A program made the translations under genes and the position numbers. Below the pieces are notes generated by a model. The model was not told where the DNA came from. It did not search any database and was given only the letters and a program-made list of their open reading frames with translations. From DAOTZS01 sp034434335 (GTDB taxonomy: Bacteria > Chloroflexota > Anaerolineae > CG2-30-64-16), in assembly GCA_034434335.1 (NCBI GenBank), contig DAOTZS010000224.1, positions 1 to 15,124 of the forward strand: a stretch of 15,124 nucleotides of DNA, given 5' to 3'. Below, piece by piece: positions 1 to 6,313 of this stretch (position 1 is its first letter; each line of letters begins with the position of its first letter).

Positions 1-15
1 TCGCCTCTCTAACTC

Positions 16-1008
16 TCACCTTGCTTTGCCCAGCATCACATACTGCCGATACGGCCTGAACCCAAACTTGCCGTAGAACTCCAGCAGGTCGGTCCAGTCA
101 ATCACGCATCCGTTTACCCCTTGCGCTTGGAGCCGGCGCAGCCCGGCATCGAGCAGGGCCGCGCCGTAGCCCTGGCCCCGCCACTCCTGGCTCACGCCGA
201 TGGGTCCCAGTTGCCCCCATGGGCGGGGCAAGCGGTGCATGAAGTAGCGGTGCAAAGGCCGCAATGAATCTTCAAAGGTCAACTGGCAGAAGCCGTCTAC
301 TCCCTGCCCGGTCCACAGGAGCATATAGTCGGAAATGCGGCCGCCCTCTCGCAGGAATTCCTCGAACTCGTAGCGCCAGCGGCCGGGGAAGGCGCGGCGC
401 AGGAAGGCCAACAGTGCGGTCTCATCGCCTGGGGAGGCTGGCCGGATGTCGGCCCCGGCTGCCCGCGCTGCACTGGGCGGGGACACGTAGTCGCGCAGGG
501 AGCGCGCCACATCCCAGGTATATTCGTGGCCTGGGTGGGGCCGATAGCCGCGGCCACGGAAAAATGGCTCGGTGCCCAGTTCCGCTGGCAGGCCCGGGGC
601 AAAGTGGCGCAGGCTGCCGCCCAGCAGGAAGATATCGCATCCCTGCCCGGCCAGCCACTTCTCGGCCCAGGCCAGCAGAGCCGTGCCCAGGCCCTGCCGC
701 TGGTGCTCTGGCAAGACGGCAATCGCATCCACCCAGCCCAGGTTGGGGGGCGAAACGCTGGGGTCGCCTGGGGCAGGCAGCGCGCTGGCCAGCACGAACC
801 CGGCCGGCCGGTCAGCGATCAGGGCCAGCCGCCCTGCCTGCACGCCCCCTGTGCTGGGCTGCAGGTTGTAGCGCACTACCCGTTCGGTGATAGCCAGTTC
901 TGGCCCGCAGGCTGCGTTCCAGATGGCTGCCACGGCCGCGATGTGGCCGGGCTCAGCCGGGTTGAGAGGTACTACTCTAGGTTCGGGATTAGCACCCAAT
1001 ATGTCCAT
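16..1008 (-). CDS. Tandem-domain GNAT family N-acetyltransferase
   Basis: This 330-residue protein has two GNAT folds in one chain. The first (about residues 10-165) has the acetyl-CoA loop QRQGLG at 103-108, after a beta strand reading WVDAIAVLP. The second (about 185-330) has RGQGYG at 277-282, after LGPIGVSQEW. GNAT enzymes move an acetyl group from acetyl-CoA to an amine, and both loops look intact, so neither half is an obvious relic. No signal peptide or membrane segment is seen, so it should be cytoplasmic. The ATG at 1006-1008 is the only plausible early ATG, but I see no Shine-Dalgarno in front of it, so a leaderless or weakly initiated message is possible. It follows the PIN toxin gene by 134 bp. 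The acceptor cannot be read from sequence; an amino sugar would suit the neighbourhood but is a guess. Confidence 0.88.
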   Translation of the reverse strand: MDILGANPEPRVVPLNPAEPGHIAAVAAIWNAACGPELAITERVVRYNLQPSTGGVQAGRLALIADRPAGFVLASALPAPGDPSVSPPNLGWVDAIAVLPEHQRQGLGTALLAWAEKWLAGQGCDIFLLGGSLRHFAPGLPAELGTEPFFRGRGYRPHPGHEYTWDVARSLRDYVSPPSAARAAGADIRPASPGDETALLAFLRRAFPGRWRYEFEEFLREGGRISDYMLLWTGQGVDGFCQLTFEDSLRPLHRYFMHRLPRPWGQLGPIGVSQEWRGQGYGAALLDAGLRRLQAQGVNGCVIDWTDLLEFYGKFGFRPYRQYVMLGKAR

Positions 1009-1067
1009 ATGGATTTGCCAGAAACTCGGGATCGATCTAGTGGGATCTCTTCCCGCGTGGATGCTGC

Positions 1068-1073
1068 ATTGTA
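1068..1073 (-). promoter_or_regulatory. Possible -10 box upstream of the GNAT gene
   Basis: In the 134-bp gap between the PIN and GNAT genes the minus strand reads TACAAT, a one-mismatch match to the sigma70 -10 consensus, about 60 nt ahead of the GNAT ATG. The hexamers 16 to 18 nt upstream do not resemble TTGACA, so support is only partial. The same hexamer is the -10 of the much stronger promoter of the toxin-antitoxin pair. No other structure stands out in the gap. Confidence 0.27.
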
Positions 1074-1142
1074 GGGAGGCGGCCTGCCGGCCACTTATGG
1101 CGACATATTCCCAGTACGGACCTGCCTATACCTGGCACGGAC

Positions 1143-1610
1143 TCACCAGTCCGGCTCATAGCAAGCGCAGCGAAGGTTCAGCTCTCCAACTCCGGGAACT
1201 CTTGCAAGAAACTCCTGGATGGTCAAGATAGGAATCCGGACATACTCTCCCAGGTCCAAAAGGTGATGGTCACCAGAAACAATGTAGGCTGCTCCGGCTG
1301 CAACAGCAGTGTGCAGAAAGATGTCATCATCAGGGTCTGCGGCTACCATGGTAGCCTCCTTAGCCTCAGGCACATCTAGAATCGTGACTATCCTCAGGGC
1401 ATAAACCATGAGATCTTCGGGCACCAGCCCCAGTTGCTGCAACCGAGGCTGGAACCGTTCATAGGCCAGCACGTCGGCCAGTTCGGTCAACATGGAAGGC
1501 GCCACACACAATTCCACCAACCCAGCTTCCGCCAACTGCAGCAAACGCCATGGTAGCCCGCGCCATAACAAGCCGGAGACCCAGAGGTTAGTATCAAGCA
1601 CGATGCGCAT
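1143..1610 (-). CDS. PIN-domain toxin (putative endoribonuclease, VapC-like)
   Basis: This 155-residue protein carries the acidic PIN nuclease signature. D6 is in the N-terminal strand VLDTNLWVSG, E43 in LTELADVL, D92/D94/D95 in ADPDDDIFLHTA, and D114 in VSGDHHLLDL. These residues bind Mg2+ or Mn2+ in PIN RNases, which in toxin-antitoxin modules cut tRNA, rRNA or mRNA. The LDTNLWVSGLLWRG opening and SGDHHLL motif resemble the 'PIN family toxin component' group (COG1569-like). Its ATG lies 3 nt after the antitoxin stop codon, which suggests translational coupling, and no independent ribosome site is evident. The C-terminal stretch after about residue 138, with two cysteines in LRCACYEPDW, extends beyond the core fold. 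The target RNA is unknown. All acidic residues are present, so it is probably active. Confidence 0.85.
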   Translation of the reverse strand: MRIVLDTNLWVSGLLWRGLPWRLLQLAEAGLVELCVAPSMLTELADVLAYERFQPRLQQLGLVPEDLMVYALRIVTILDVPEAKEATMVAADPDDDIFLHTAVAAGAAYIVSGDHHLLDLGEYVRIPILTIQEFLARVPGVGELNLRCACYEPDW

Positions 1611-1613
1611 GAT

Positions 1614-1865
1614 CTATCTGGCCCGCTTGCGGCTACGTACTTGATGGACGATTTCGTTGATTTCGTCCAGGGTCAGCGGTTCTCCTTCCGGTGCCTGAGC
1701 TACAATTTCGGTCACCGCCGGTGGTGTGATGCGTTTCAGGTACAGAGCATCCCCCTCGGCCCACACTACAAACCGGTCTGTTGGGCGAAAGCGCTGGCTG
1801 ATCTCTGCCGGCAGCTTGAGCATGCCCTGAGCGGTAAACTCAGCAATCGTGGCTATGTCTGTCAT
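1614..1865 (-). CDS. AbrB/SpoVT-type antitoxin
   Basis: This 83-residue protein has a swapped-hairpin (SpoVT/AbrB) DNA-binding domain in about residues 3-48: GMLKLPAEISQRFRPTDRF followed by VVWAEGDALYLKRI. The basic C-terminal tail after residue 60 (DEINEIVHQVRSRKRAR) probably wraps and neutralises the toxin. It precedes the PIN gene by 3 nt, the usual antitoxin-toxin order. An ATG/TTG-type start 22 codons upstream is open, but that codon lies inside the -35 box of the promoter, so it cannot be translated from that transcript. The chosen ATG at 1863-1865 has a GGAAGGGG ribosome site just upstream. Antitoxins of this kind usually repress their own promoter together with the toxin. Confidence 0.85.
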   Translation of the reverse strand: MTDIATIAEFTAQGMLKLPAEISQRFRPTDRFVVWAEGDALYLKRITPPAVTEIVAQAPEGEPLTLDEINEIVHQVRSRKRAR

Positions 1866-1902
1866 TTCCCCTTCCTTTCGTTTACCAAAGAGAGCCGGCC
1901 TG

Positions 1903-1931
1903 ATTGTAGAAGGTAACTTTCCCCCTGTCAA
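1903..1931 (-). promoter_or_regulatory. Sigma70-type promoter of the toxin-antitoxin pair
   Basis: On the minus strand the -35 box is TTGACA (1926-1931, a perfect match). It is followed by a spacer of exactly 17 nt and the -10 box TACAAT (1903-1908, one mismatch from TATAAT). Transcription should begin near 1896, giving a leader of about 30 nt that carries the ribosome site. A short inverted repeat, TTACC at 1882-1886 and GGTAA at 1912-1916, flanks the start region, and a GCCGGC palindrome lies at 1894-1899. Either could be an autoregulatory operator, but that is inference. Confidence 0.82.
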
Positions 1932-2059
1932 TCATGGCCACCTTCCCCGGTCTTTACGGTCTGAGTAACGGAGGGATTCTGCGCTTCAGAAGATCTTCGT
2001 ACGGGCTGCAGACACGGGCTACCCTGCTTCCCCTGTTGCCACGGGCAGGAGAATGACCA

Positions 2060-3340
2060 TCAGGCACCGCTCGTCAGGCTTTCCGCGCGGCGCCGGAAGT
2101 CGTCCATATCTACAACGGTACCGTTCAGCCGCGATTCCTCGGCTGCGAAGGCCATGAGATGGCTCTCCAGTGACTCGCGCGCGGTGGTGAGGGGCTGGCC
2201 CAGCCCGCGCACCGCGCGCACGAAGGCCCGTGCGATGCCGAAATCGCCGCCACCATGGCCACTGGGCCCGGCGGGGAGGAGGATCTCCTCGCGGCGGTTG
2301 GTGCGGTGGTCGTGGATCTCAATCCAGCCGTTGCGGTAGTCGAACTTGGCGCGTAAGGTTGCCTGGGTGCCATCATAGCGCATGGTGCGCGCCTCTTCAT
2401 GGGAGTGCCCGTGCATGAAGAGCACAACAGAGGTGCCACCGGCGAACTCCATGTTGACCGTCTGATGGTCCACCACATCGTTGTCGCAGCGATAGACGCA
2501 ACGGCCATAGGGTCCGGTGGCCAATGCCTGACGCCGGGCCTCGGCGCTGCCGGTGTCCTCGGTGATGACCGAGACCGGCCAGTCGTGGTAGTCCATGTTG
2601 AGGTAGATGCGTCTGGCGTCGAAAGGGCAATCCTCGACCGGGCAGCCGTCGGTGCAGCGTGGGGTAGCTCCAGCGGGCGCGTTTTCCGGCCGGAAGTGGA
2701 TCAGGGAGCCAAAGGACTGGAGCCTCTTGGCTGGCCGGCCCAGGTTCCAGTAGAGGATGTCAAAGTCATGGCAGCATTTGGCCAGGATCATAGGGCTGGA
2801 GGTGGCTACGTTGCGCCAGTTGCCGCGCACGAAGCTGTGGGCCATGTGCCAGTAGACCACGTTCTCGCGGTGCTCGACAGTGACGATGTCTCCCAGCCGG
2901 CCCGAGGCCAGGATCTCGTGCAGGGCGGAGAAGATGGCGGTGTAACGGAGGACATGGCAGATCTGCAGCAGCCGGCCCAGCCGTTCGGCTGTCTGCACCA
3001 GGTCCACTACATGCTCCAGCCGCGTGGCCATCGGCTTTTCCAACAGGACATCATAGCCGGCTTTCAGCGCGGCGATGGTGGAGGGGTAGTGGGTCTGGTC
3101 CTGGGTCATATTGAAGAGCACATCGGCGATCTGGCCCTGGGCCAACAACTCCTCCCAGGTGTTGAACTGGCGCTCGGGCGGGATGTTATGGGCCCGGGCG
3201 AACCGCTCACGGCGGACGGGATGCGGTTCGGCCACGGCCACAAAGCGCAGTTCATCCGGGTACTCCAGGGCGTAGGGTGCGTAGGCATAGGTGCCACGGT
3301 TCCCCGCGCCCACCAGAACAGCAGTCACAGGTTGCGCCAT
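2060..3340 (-). CDS. Gfo/Idh/MocA family NAD(P)-dependent sugar oxidoreductase with Cys-rich insertion
   Basis: This 426-residue protein has the family layout. An N-terminal Rossmann domain has the dinucleotide loop VGAGNRG at residues 10-16 and the conserved EKP at 101-103. The C-terminal alpha/beta domain has a likely substrate/catalytic segment at K188, H191 and D192 (AKCCHDFD). Family members oxidise or reduce sugars, inositols and related polyols. An insertion at about 225-290 holds C229, C233, C238, C281 and C285, with C189 and C190 near the active site, which suggests a metal site. The frame is open 130 codons further upstream, but that part is translated repeat DNA, rich in Pro, Gly and Arg. 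The ATG at 3338-3340 directly opens the Rossmann fold and has GAGG 8 nt upstream. The gene is separated from galK by a 386-bp repeat region, so it may have its own promoter. The exact substrate is not determinable. Confidence 0.88.
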   Translation of the reverse strand: MAQPVTAVLVGAGNRGTYAYAPYALEYPDELRFVAVAEPHPVRRERFARAHNIPPERQFNTWEELLAQGQIADVLFNMTQDQTHYPSTIAALKAGYDVLLEKPMATRLEHVVDLVQTAERLGRLLQICHVLRYTAIFSALHEILASGRLGDIVTVEHRENVVYWHMAHSFVRGNWRNVATSSPMILAKCCHDFDILYWNLGRPAKRLQSFGSLIHFRPENAPAGATPRCTDGCPVEDCPFDARRIYLNMDYHDWPVSVITEDTGSAEARRQALATGPYGRCVYRCDNDVVDHQTVNMEFAGGTSVVLFMHGHSHEEARTMRYDGTQATLRAKFDYRNGWIEIHDHRTNRREEILLPAGPSGHGGGDFGIARAFVRAVRGLGQPLTTARESLESHLMAFAAEESRLNGTVVDMDDFRRRAESLTSGA

Positions 3341-3408
3341 AGCAAAGACCTCGTTGCAAGATTGGTAACTATTCAGCGGCGACTTCACCCTTTTTGGGCC
3401 TGCGGCCA

Positions 3409-3430
3409 GAGGTCGACGAAGGCCGACCTC
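3409..3430. repeat. Inverted repeat, 7-bp arms
   Basis: GAGGTCG at 3409-3415 pairs with CGACCTC at 3424-3430 across an 8-nt loop. It is the first of three adjacent hairpins that touch one another (3409-3474). Confidence 0.6.
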
Positions 3431-3431
3431 T

Positions 3432-3450
3432 CTCATGATGCATACATGAG
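3432..3450. repeat. Inverted repeat, 6-bp arms
   Basis: CTCATG at 3432-3437 pairs with CATGAG at 3445-3450. It sits between two stronger hairpins and shares four bases with the next one, so the two are mutually exclusive at the boundary. Confidence 0.5.
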
Positions 3451-3474
3451 GTGTCGGCAGAGGCCGACACCTCA
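3447..3474. repeat. Perfect 12-bp hairpin with 4-nt loop
   Basis: TGAGGTGTCGGC at 3447-3458 is the exact reverse complement of GCCGACACCTCA at 3463-3474, with loop AGAG. A 12-bp GC-rich stem with a tetraloop would be very stable in RNA from either strand. No T-run follows on the minus strand, so it is not a classical intrinsic terminator for galK. Confidence 0.75.
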
Positions 3475-3478
3475 TTCG

Positions 3479-3523
3479 CCAGCGGGGGAGGGCCAGGGTG
3501 GGGGGCCTCTCCTCCCCCGCTGG
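3479..3523. repeat. Perfect 13-bp inverted repeat
   Basis: CCAGCGGGGGAGG at 3479-3491 is the exact reverse complement of CCTCCCCCGCTGG at 3511-3523, separated by 19 bp. A third, imperfect copy of the same motif lies at 3701-3720, beside the galK stop codon. Confidence 0.7.
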
Positions 3524-3560
3524 GGATAGTTCAAGGTTGGTTGACGCTTTCTGCCTCCTC

Positions 3561-3660
3561 GGGCCCTCATTGCCCCTCACCCCCTTTTCTCCCTCTCCCC
3601 TCTCCCGCTCGCCTCCGGCGGCGGGAGAGGGGAGAGGGCAGGGAGAGGGGTGAGGGCCCT
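3561..3660. repeat. Large imperfect fold-back repeat (MITE/REP-like)
   Basis: Arms of about 40 to 48 nt (3561-3608 and 3621-3660) fold on each other. The inner 18 bp (3591-3608 with 3621-3638) are perfect, and the outer parts contain a few mismatches and indels. The 12-nt loop is itself GC-rich. The CCCTCTCCCC / GGGGAGAGGG composition matches a repeat type often seen dispersed in Chloroflexota and other GC-rich genomes, so other copies elsewhere in the genome are likely. No target-site duplication could be established. Confidence 0.75.
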
Positions 3661-3726
3661 GGGCGGCTATTTCAATGACCGCAAGAAGTGGCGAAATGAA
3701 CTCCCCCCGCTGGCGGGAGGCAATCG

Positions 3727-5055
3727 TCAAACTGCTTCCACATTCACCGGGCCGGCACCGGGCCCGGCCCGACAGACGAAGATGGCCGGCATCAGGCCGG
3801 TCTCGCCGCGGTAGCGCGCGCCGACGTGGGCCTCGAACTCAGCCACCGCCTGGTTGGGGACCAGCGCGACTATGCAACCACCCCAGCCAGCGCCGGTCAG
3901 GCGGGCGCCGGCCACGCCGGGCACCTCGCGCGCGGCCCGCGCCAGGCTCTCCAGTTCCGGGCAACTGATCTCGTAGTCGTCCCGCGCGCTGGCGTGAGCC
4001 TCGTCCAGCAGGTGGCCCAGGGTGGCCACGTCGCCGGCGCGCAGTGCCGCCACCGCCGCCAATACCCGCCGGTTCTCGCTCCAGACATGGCGACAGCGGC
4101 CGCGGACGGGCAGGAGGGTGTCGGGGCCCACGCCGGGCAGATCCCCCAGCTCGATGCCGCGCTCCGCCAGCTCGCCAGGCGTGGTCTGCGCGGGCAAGAG
4201 GGGCCCCAGCTCCTCCCAGGGCACCTCCTGCACATCACGCAGATGGGTGATGCCCGGATAGTGGGCCCGGAGCAGGGCCACGCCAGCGCGGCAGGCAGCC
4301 ACGCGGTGGTTATAGGCGCCCTGCGTATTCTGATGGCGCACGCCGCTGTTCACCACCACAATGTGATAGCCCGGAGGCAGCGGAACAGGCTCGGTAAGGT
4401 AGCTGCCGTCGGGCCGAGGCCGGCAGTCCAGGAACATGGCATGCTCGCGGTGGGCCAGCAGAGCACAGAAATGGTCCATGATCCCCCCACGCGTGCCCAC
4501 ATACCATTCTGCCTCGGCGCACAGTTGGGCGAACTCCGGCCCTGCCGCTGGCAGCCCGTTCAGGCTGGCCAGCGCCACCGCCACCACTACGGTCAGGGCC
4601 GAGGAGGAGCTGAGCCCGGCCCCGCGCGGCACGCCGTAGGGGGCTGCGCCGCAGACCAGGCCGTCCAGGCCGGCCAGAGGCCGGCCGGCCTGCTGCGCCA
4701 GCCGCTGGGCTGCGCCGCGCGCATAGTTGCCCCAACTACCTGGTGCTTCGGGAGGAATAATTGGCTCGGCGGCGAAGCTCACGGGCGCATAGCCCTCCTC
4801 CTCGTTGATCAGGTTGACCGTGGAATCGCGGCGCGGCCGGGCCAAAAGCAGGAGATCGCGATCCAGGGCCAGGGGCAAGACGAAGCCGTGGTTATAGTCG
4901 GTGTGTTCGCCGATCAGGTTCACCCGGCCCGGTGCACGGAAGAAGAAGACCGGACCCGGCCCGTAGGCCGCGGTAAAGGCTGCTCTGGCAGAACGGTACC
5001 GCTCAGCCTGAGCACCCGCTGCCTCACCGTAGATAGCCTCCAGAGCTGCGGTCAT
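3727..5055 (-). CDS. galK: Galactokinase
   Basis: It phosphorylates galactose at C1 with ATP, the first committed step of the Leloir pathway. All GHMP-kinase signatures are present: GRVNLIGEHTDYN at residues 43-55 (R44, E50, H51 and D53 are the expected catalytic and sugar contacts), the ATP loop PRGAGLSSSSAL at 143-154, GIMDHF at 191-196 with the expected catalytic D194, and LTGAGWGGC at 386-394. The EHTDYN form fits galactokinase better than the GalNAc kinase (GALK2) form EHIDY. At 442 residues it is longer than the usual 380-400. About 25 extra residues (about 288-315) lie ahead of the GRCRHVWSENRRV helix. The ATG lies inside the end of the MFS gene (32-nt overlap) and has GAGG 7 nt upstream, so it is probably translationally coupled. 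GalT and GalE are not in the window. Confidence 0.95.
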   Translation of the reverse strand: MTAALEAIYGEAAGAQAERYRSARAAFTAAYGPGPVFFFRAPGRVNLIGEHTDYNHGFVLPLALDRDLLLLARPRRDSTVNLINEEEGYAPVSFAAEPIIPPEAPGSWGNYARGAAQRLAQQAGRPLAGLDGLVCGAAPYGVPRGAGLSSSSALTVVVAVALASLNGLPAAGPEFAQLCAEAEWYVGTRGGIMDHFCALLAHREHAMFLDCRPRPDGSYLTEPVPLPPGYHIVVVNSGVRHQNTQGAYNHRVAACRAGVALLRAHYPGITHLRDVQEVPWEELGPLLPAQTTPGELAERGIELGDLPGVGPDTLLPVRGRCRHVWSENRRVLAAVAALRAGDVATLGHLLDEAHASARDDYEISCPELESLARAAREVPGVAGARLTGAGWGGCIVALVPNQAVAEFEAHVGARYRGETGLMPAIFVCRAGPGAGPVNVEAV

Positions 5056-6280
5056 GACGGAACCTCAATACCCAGAAGCAGAGCCCACCGAGAAAAGCTG
5101 CGGCCGCGCAGGCGCCGAACATGGCCACGAAGCCGCTGGACTGCGCCAGCGAACCAGCCAGGAAAAGGCCTACCAATCGGCCCACTGCCTCAGCCGTGTT
5201 GAACTCGCCGCTGCCGCGGCCACGTGCTGACTCACCAGCCGCTTCCACCGCGTAAGTCATGGCACTGGCCGTATAGCCCCCGAAGACCAGGCCGCGCAAC
5301 ACCTGCAGGCCGACCAGCAGCGGCGCCATGCGGCCGAGCAGCGCATATCCCAGCACCACCAGCACGGCCCCAAAGCCACCAGCCGTCAGCAAAGCCTCCC
5401 GGCCAGCCAGGTCGGCCAGCTGGCCGCTCAGCCGCATGGCCGGTGCCTCGATCAGCGCCGCCAGTCCCCACAGGCCGCTGATCAAGACCTTGTTGTAGCC
5501 CAGAGAGGCCATATAGTTGGGCCACAGCGAAGCCTGAGCATACCAGGCCAGGGTCCAGAGGGCCACTCCGGCCAGGAAAAGGGGCGGCAACTCCAACCGC
5601 CGCGCGGGAACACCGCTCCTGGCATGGCCCTGATCGGCAAGATCAGCCCCTGGGTTAGCTTCTGCCACAGGCGCGGGGGAGAACTGCCTGCCCGGAACGC
5701 TGCCAGCCTCGTGCAGGAGCAAACCCAGAAGAGCCGCGCACAAATAGAGCAGCGCGCACAGGGCAAAGGTGTGCGCCAGCGAAGCGCGTTCGGCCAGGGT
5801 TCCTCCAACCAGTGCACCTGTGGCAAAGGCCAGCGAGCCGATACCCCGGTAGGTGCCCATCCTCTGCCCCCGGCCCCCGCGCGCGGCCAGCACGTCCCCT
5901 ACCAGGGCCAGGCTGGCGGTGCTGTAGGCGGCCATGCTCCCCGTCTCACCCAGCCTGACGATCCAGGCCCAGCCGGGAGAGGTGATCCGGCTCAGCAGGA
6001 AGTATGCCACGGCCAGCCCAGCCAGTCCCCCGGCGATCAGCGGCCTGCGCCGCTGCAGGAGATCGGAGAGCCGGCCCCAGGCATAACTGCTCACCAGGCT
6101 GACCACTGCAGTAGTGCCCAGGATCAGCGCGATTTGCTGGTAATCTGCGCCCAAAGCCTCCAGGTAGAGCGTGATCAACGGCGTGCTCATGCCGACCGCC
6201 GCGAACACAAGGGCAATGATCACCGTCAGGAGCACAAAGCTATCCTGCGGCCGCATGGCATGGCCGTCAGATGCGCTCAT
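5024..6280 (-). CDS. Major facilitator superfamily transporter
   Basis: This 418-residue integral membrane protein has about 12 hydrophobic helices in two halves, split by a hydrophilic loop at about residues 195-240. The loop between helices 2 and 3 carries the MFS signature GRLSDLLQRRR (69-79), and the second half has a related GQLADLAGRE. MFS proteins move small solutes by proton or sodium coupling or by uniport. Placement between a hexosaminidase and a galactokinase suggests a sugar substrate, either uptake of free hexose or release of unused sugar. The family alone does not decide this. The start is uncertain: ATG at 6278-6280 has a poor ribosome site, and a second ATG eight codons later is no better. 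The 3' end overlaps galK by 32 nt. Confidence 0.88.
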   Translation of the reverse strand: MSASDGHAMRPQDSFVLLTVIIALVFAAVGMSTPLITLYLEALGADYQQIALILGTTAVVSLVSSYAWGRLSDLLQRRRPLIAGGLAGLAVAYFLLSRITSPGWAWIVRLGETGSMAAYSTASLALVGDVLAARGGRGQRMGTYRGIGSLAFATGALVGGTLAERASLAHTFALCALLYLCAALLGLLLHEAGSVPGRQFSPAPVAEANPGADLADQGHARSGVPARRLELPPLFLAGVALWTLAWYAQASLWPNYMASLGYNKVLISGLWGLAALIEAPAMRLSGQLADLAGREALLTAGGFGAVLVVLGYALLGRMAPLLVGLQVLRGLVFGGYTASAMTYAVEAAGESARGRGSGEFNTAEAVGRLVGLFLAGSLAQSSGFVAMFGACAAAAFLGGLCFWVLRFRHDRSSGGYLR

Positions 6281-6313
6281 GGATTGTAGAACCAGGCATG
6301 TCCAGGGTGGTCA

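Larger units (their letters stand above)
3341..3726. repeat. Gene-free hairpin-rich intergenic region
   Basis: These 386 bp between the galactokinase stop and the oxidoreductase start hold no credible gene. They contain at least five inverted repeats, itemised separately. The motif CCCCCGCTGG or its complement occurs three times (about 3479-3488, 3514-3523 and 3704-3713). Open frames here are low-complexity translations of the repeats. The region probably ends or processes the galK transcript and holds the promoter of the oxidoreductase. I could not identify a convincing -35/-10 pair. Confidence 0.75.

Noticed and set aside
1866..1931. A 22-codon upstream extension of the antitoxin
   Set aside because: The extension starts inside the -35 box and spans the -10 box of a near-consensus promoter, so it would not be in the mRNA.
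1977..1998. Short stem (TTCTG/CAGAA) and GAAGATCTTC palindrome downstream of the oxidoreductase as a terminator
   Set aside because: The arms are only 5 bp and no T-run follows on the minus strand, so it does not meet the usual pattern.
3561..3660. Large hairpin as an intrinsic terminator for galK
   Set aside because: No T-run on the minus-strand 3' side. The dispersed-repeat composition explains the structure better, though it may still slow or process the transcript.
3341..3730. A 130-codon upstream extension of the oxidoreductase frame
   Set aside because: Its translation is low-complexity repeat sequence, and it runs into the galK stop region. The Rossmann fold begins at once after the ATG at 3338-3340.
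6283..6288. TACAAT just ahead of the MFS start codon as a promoter
   Set aside because: No -35 box at any suitable distance, and it would give almost no leader. The gene is within an operon with a 33-nt gap.
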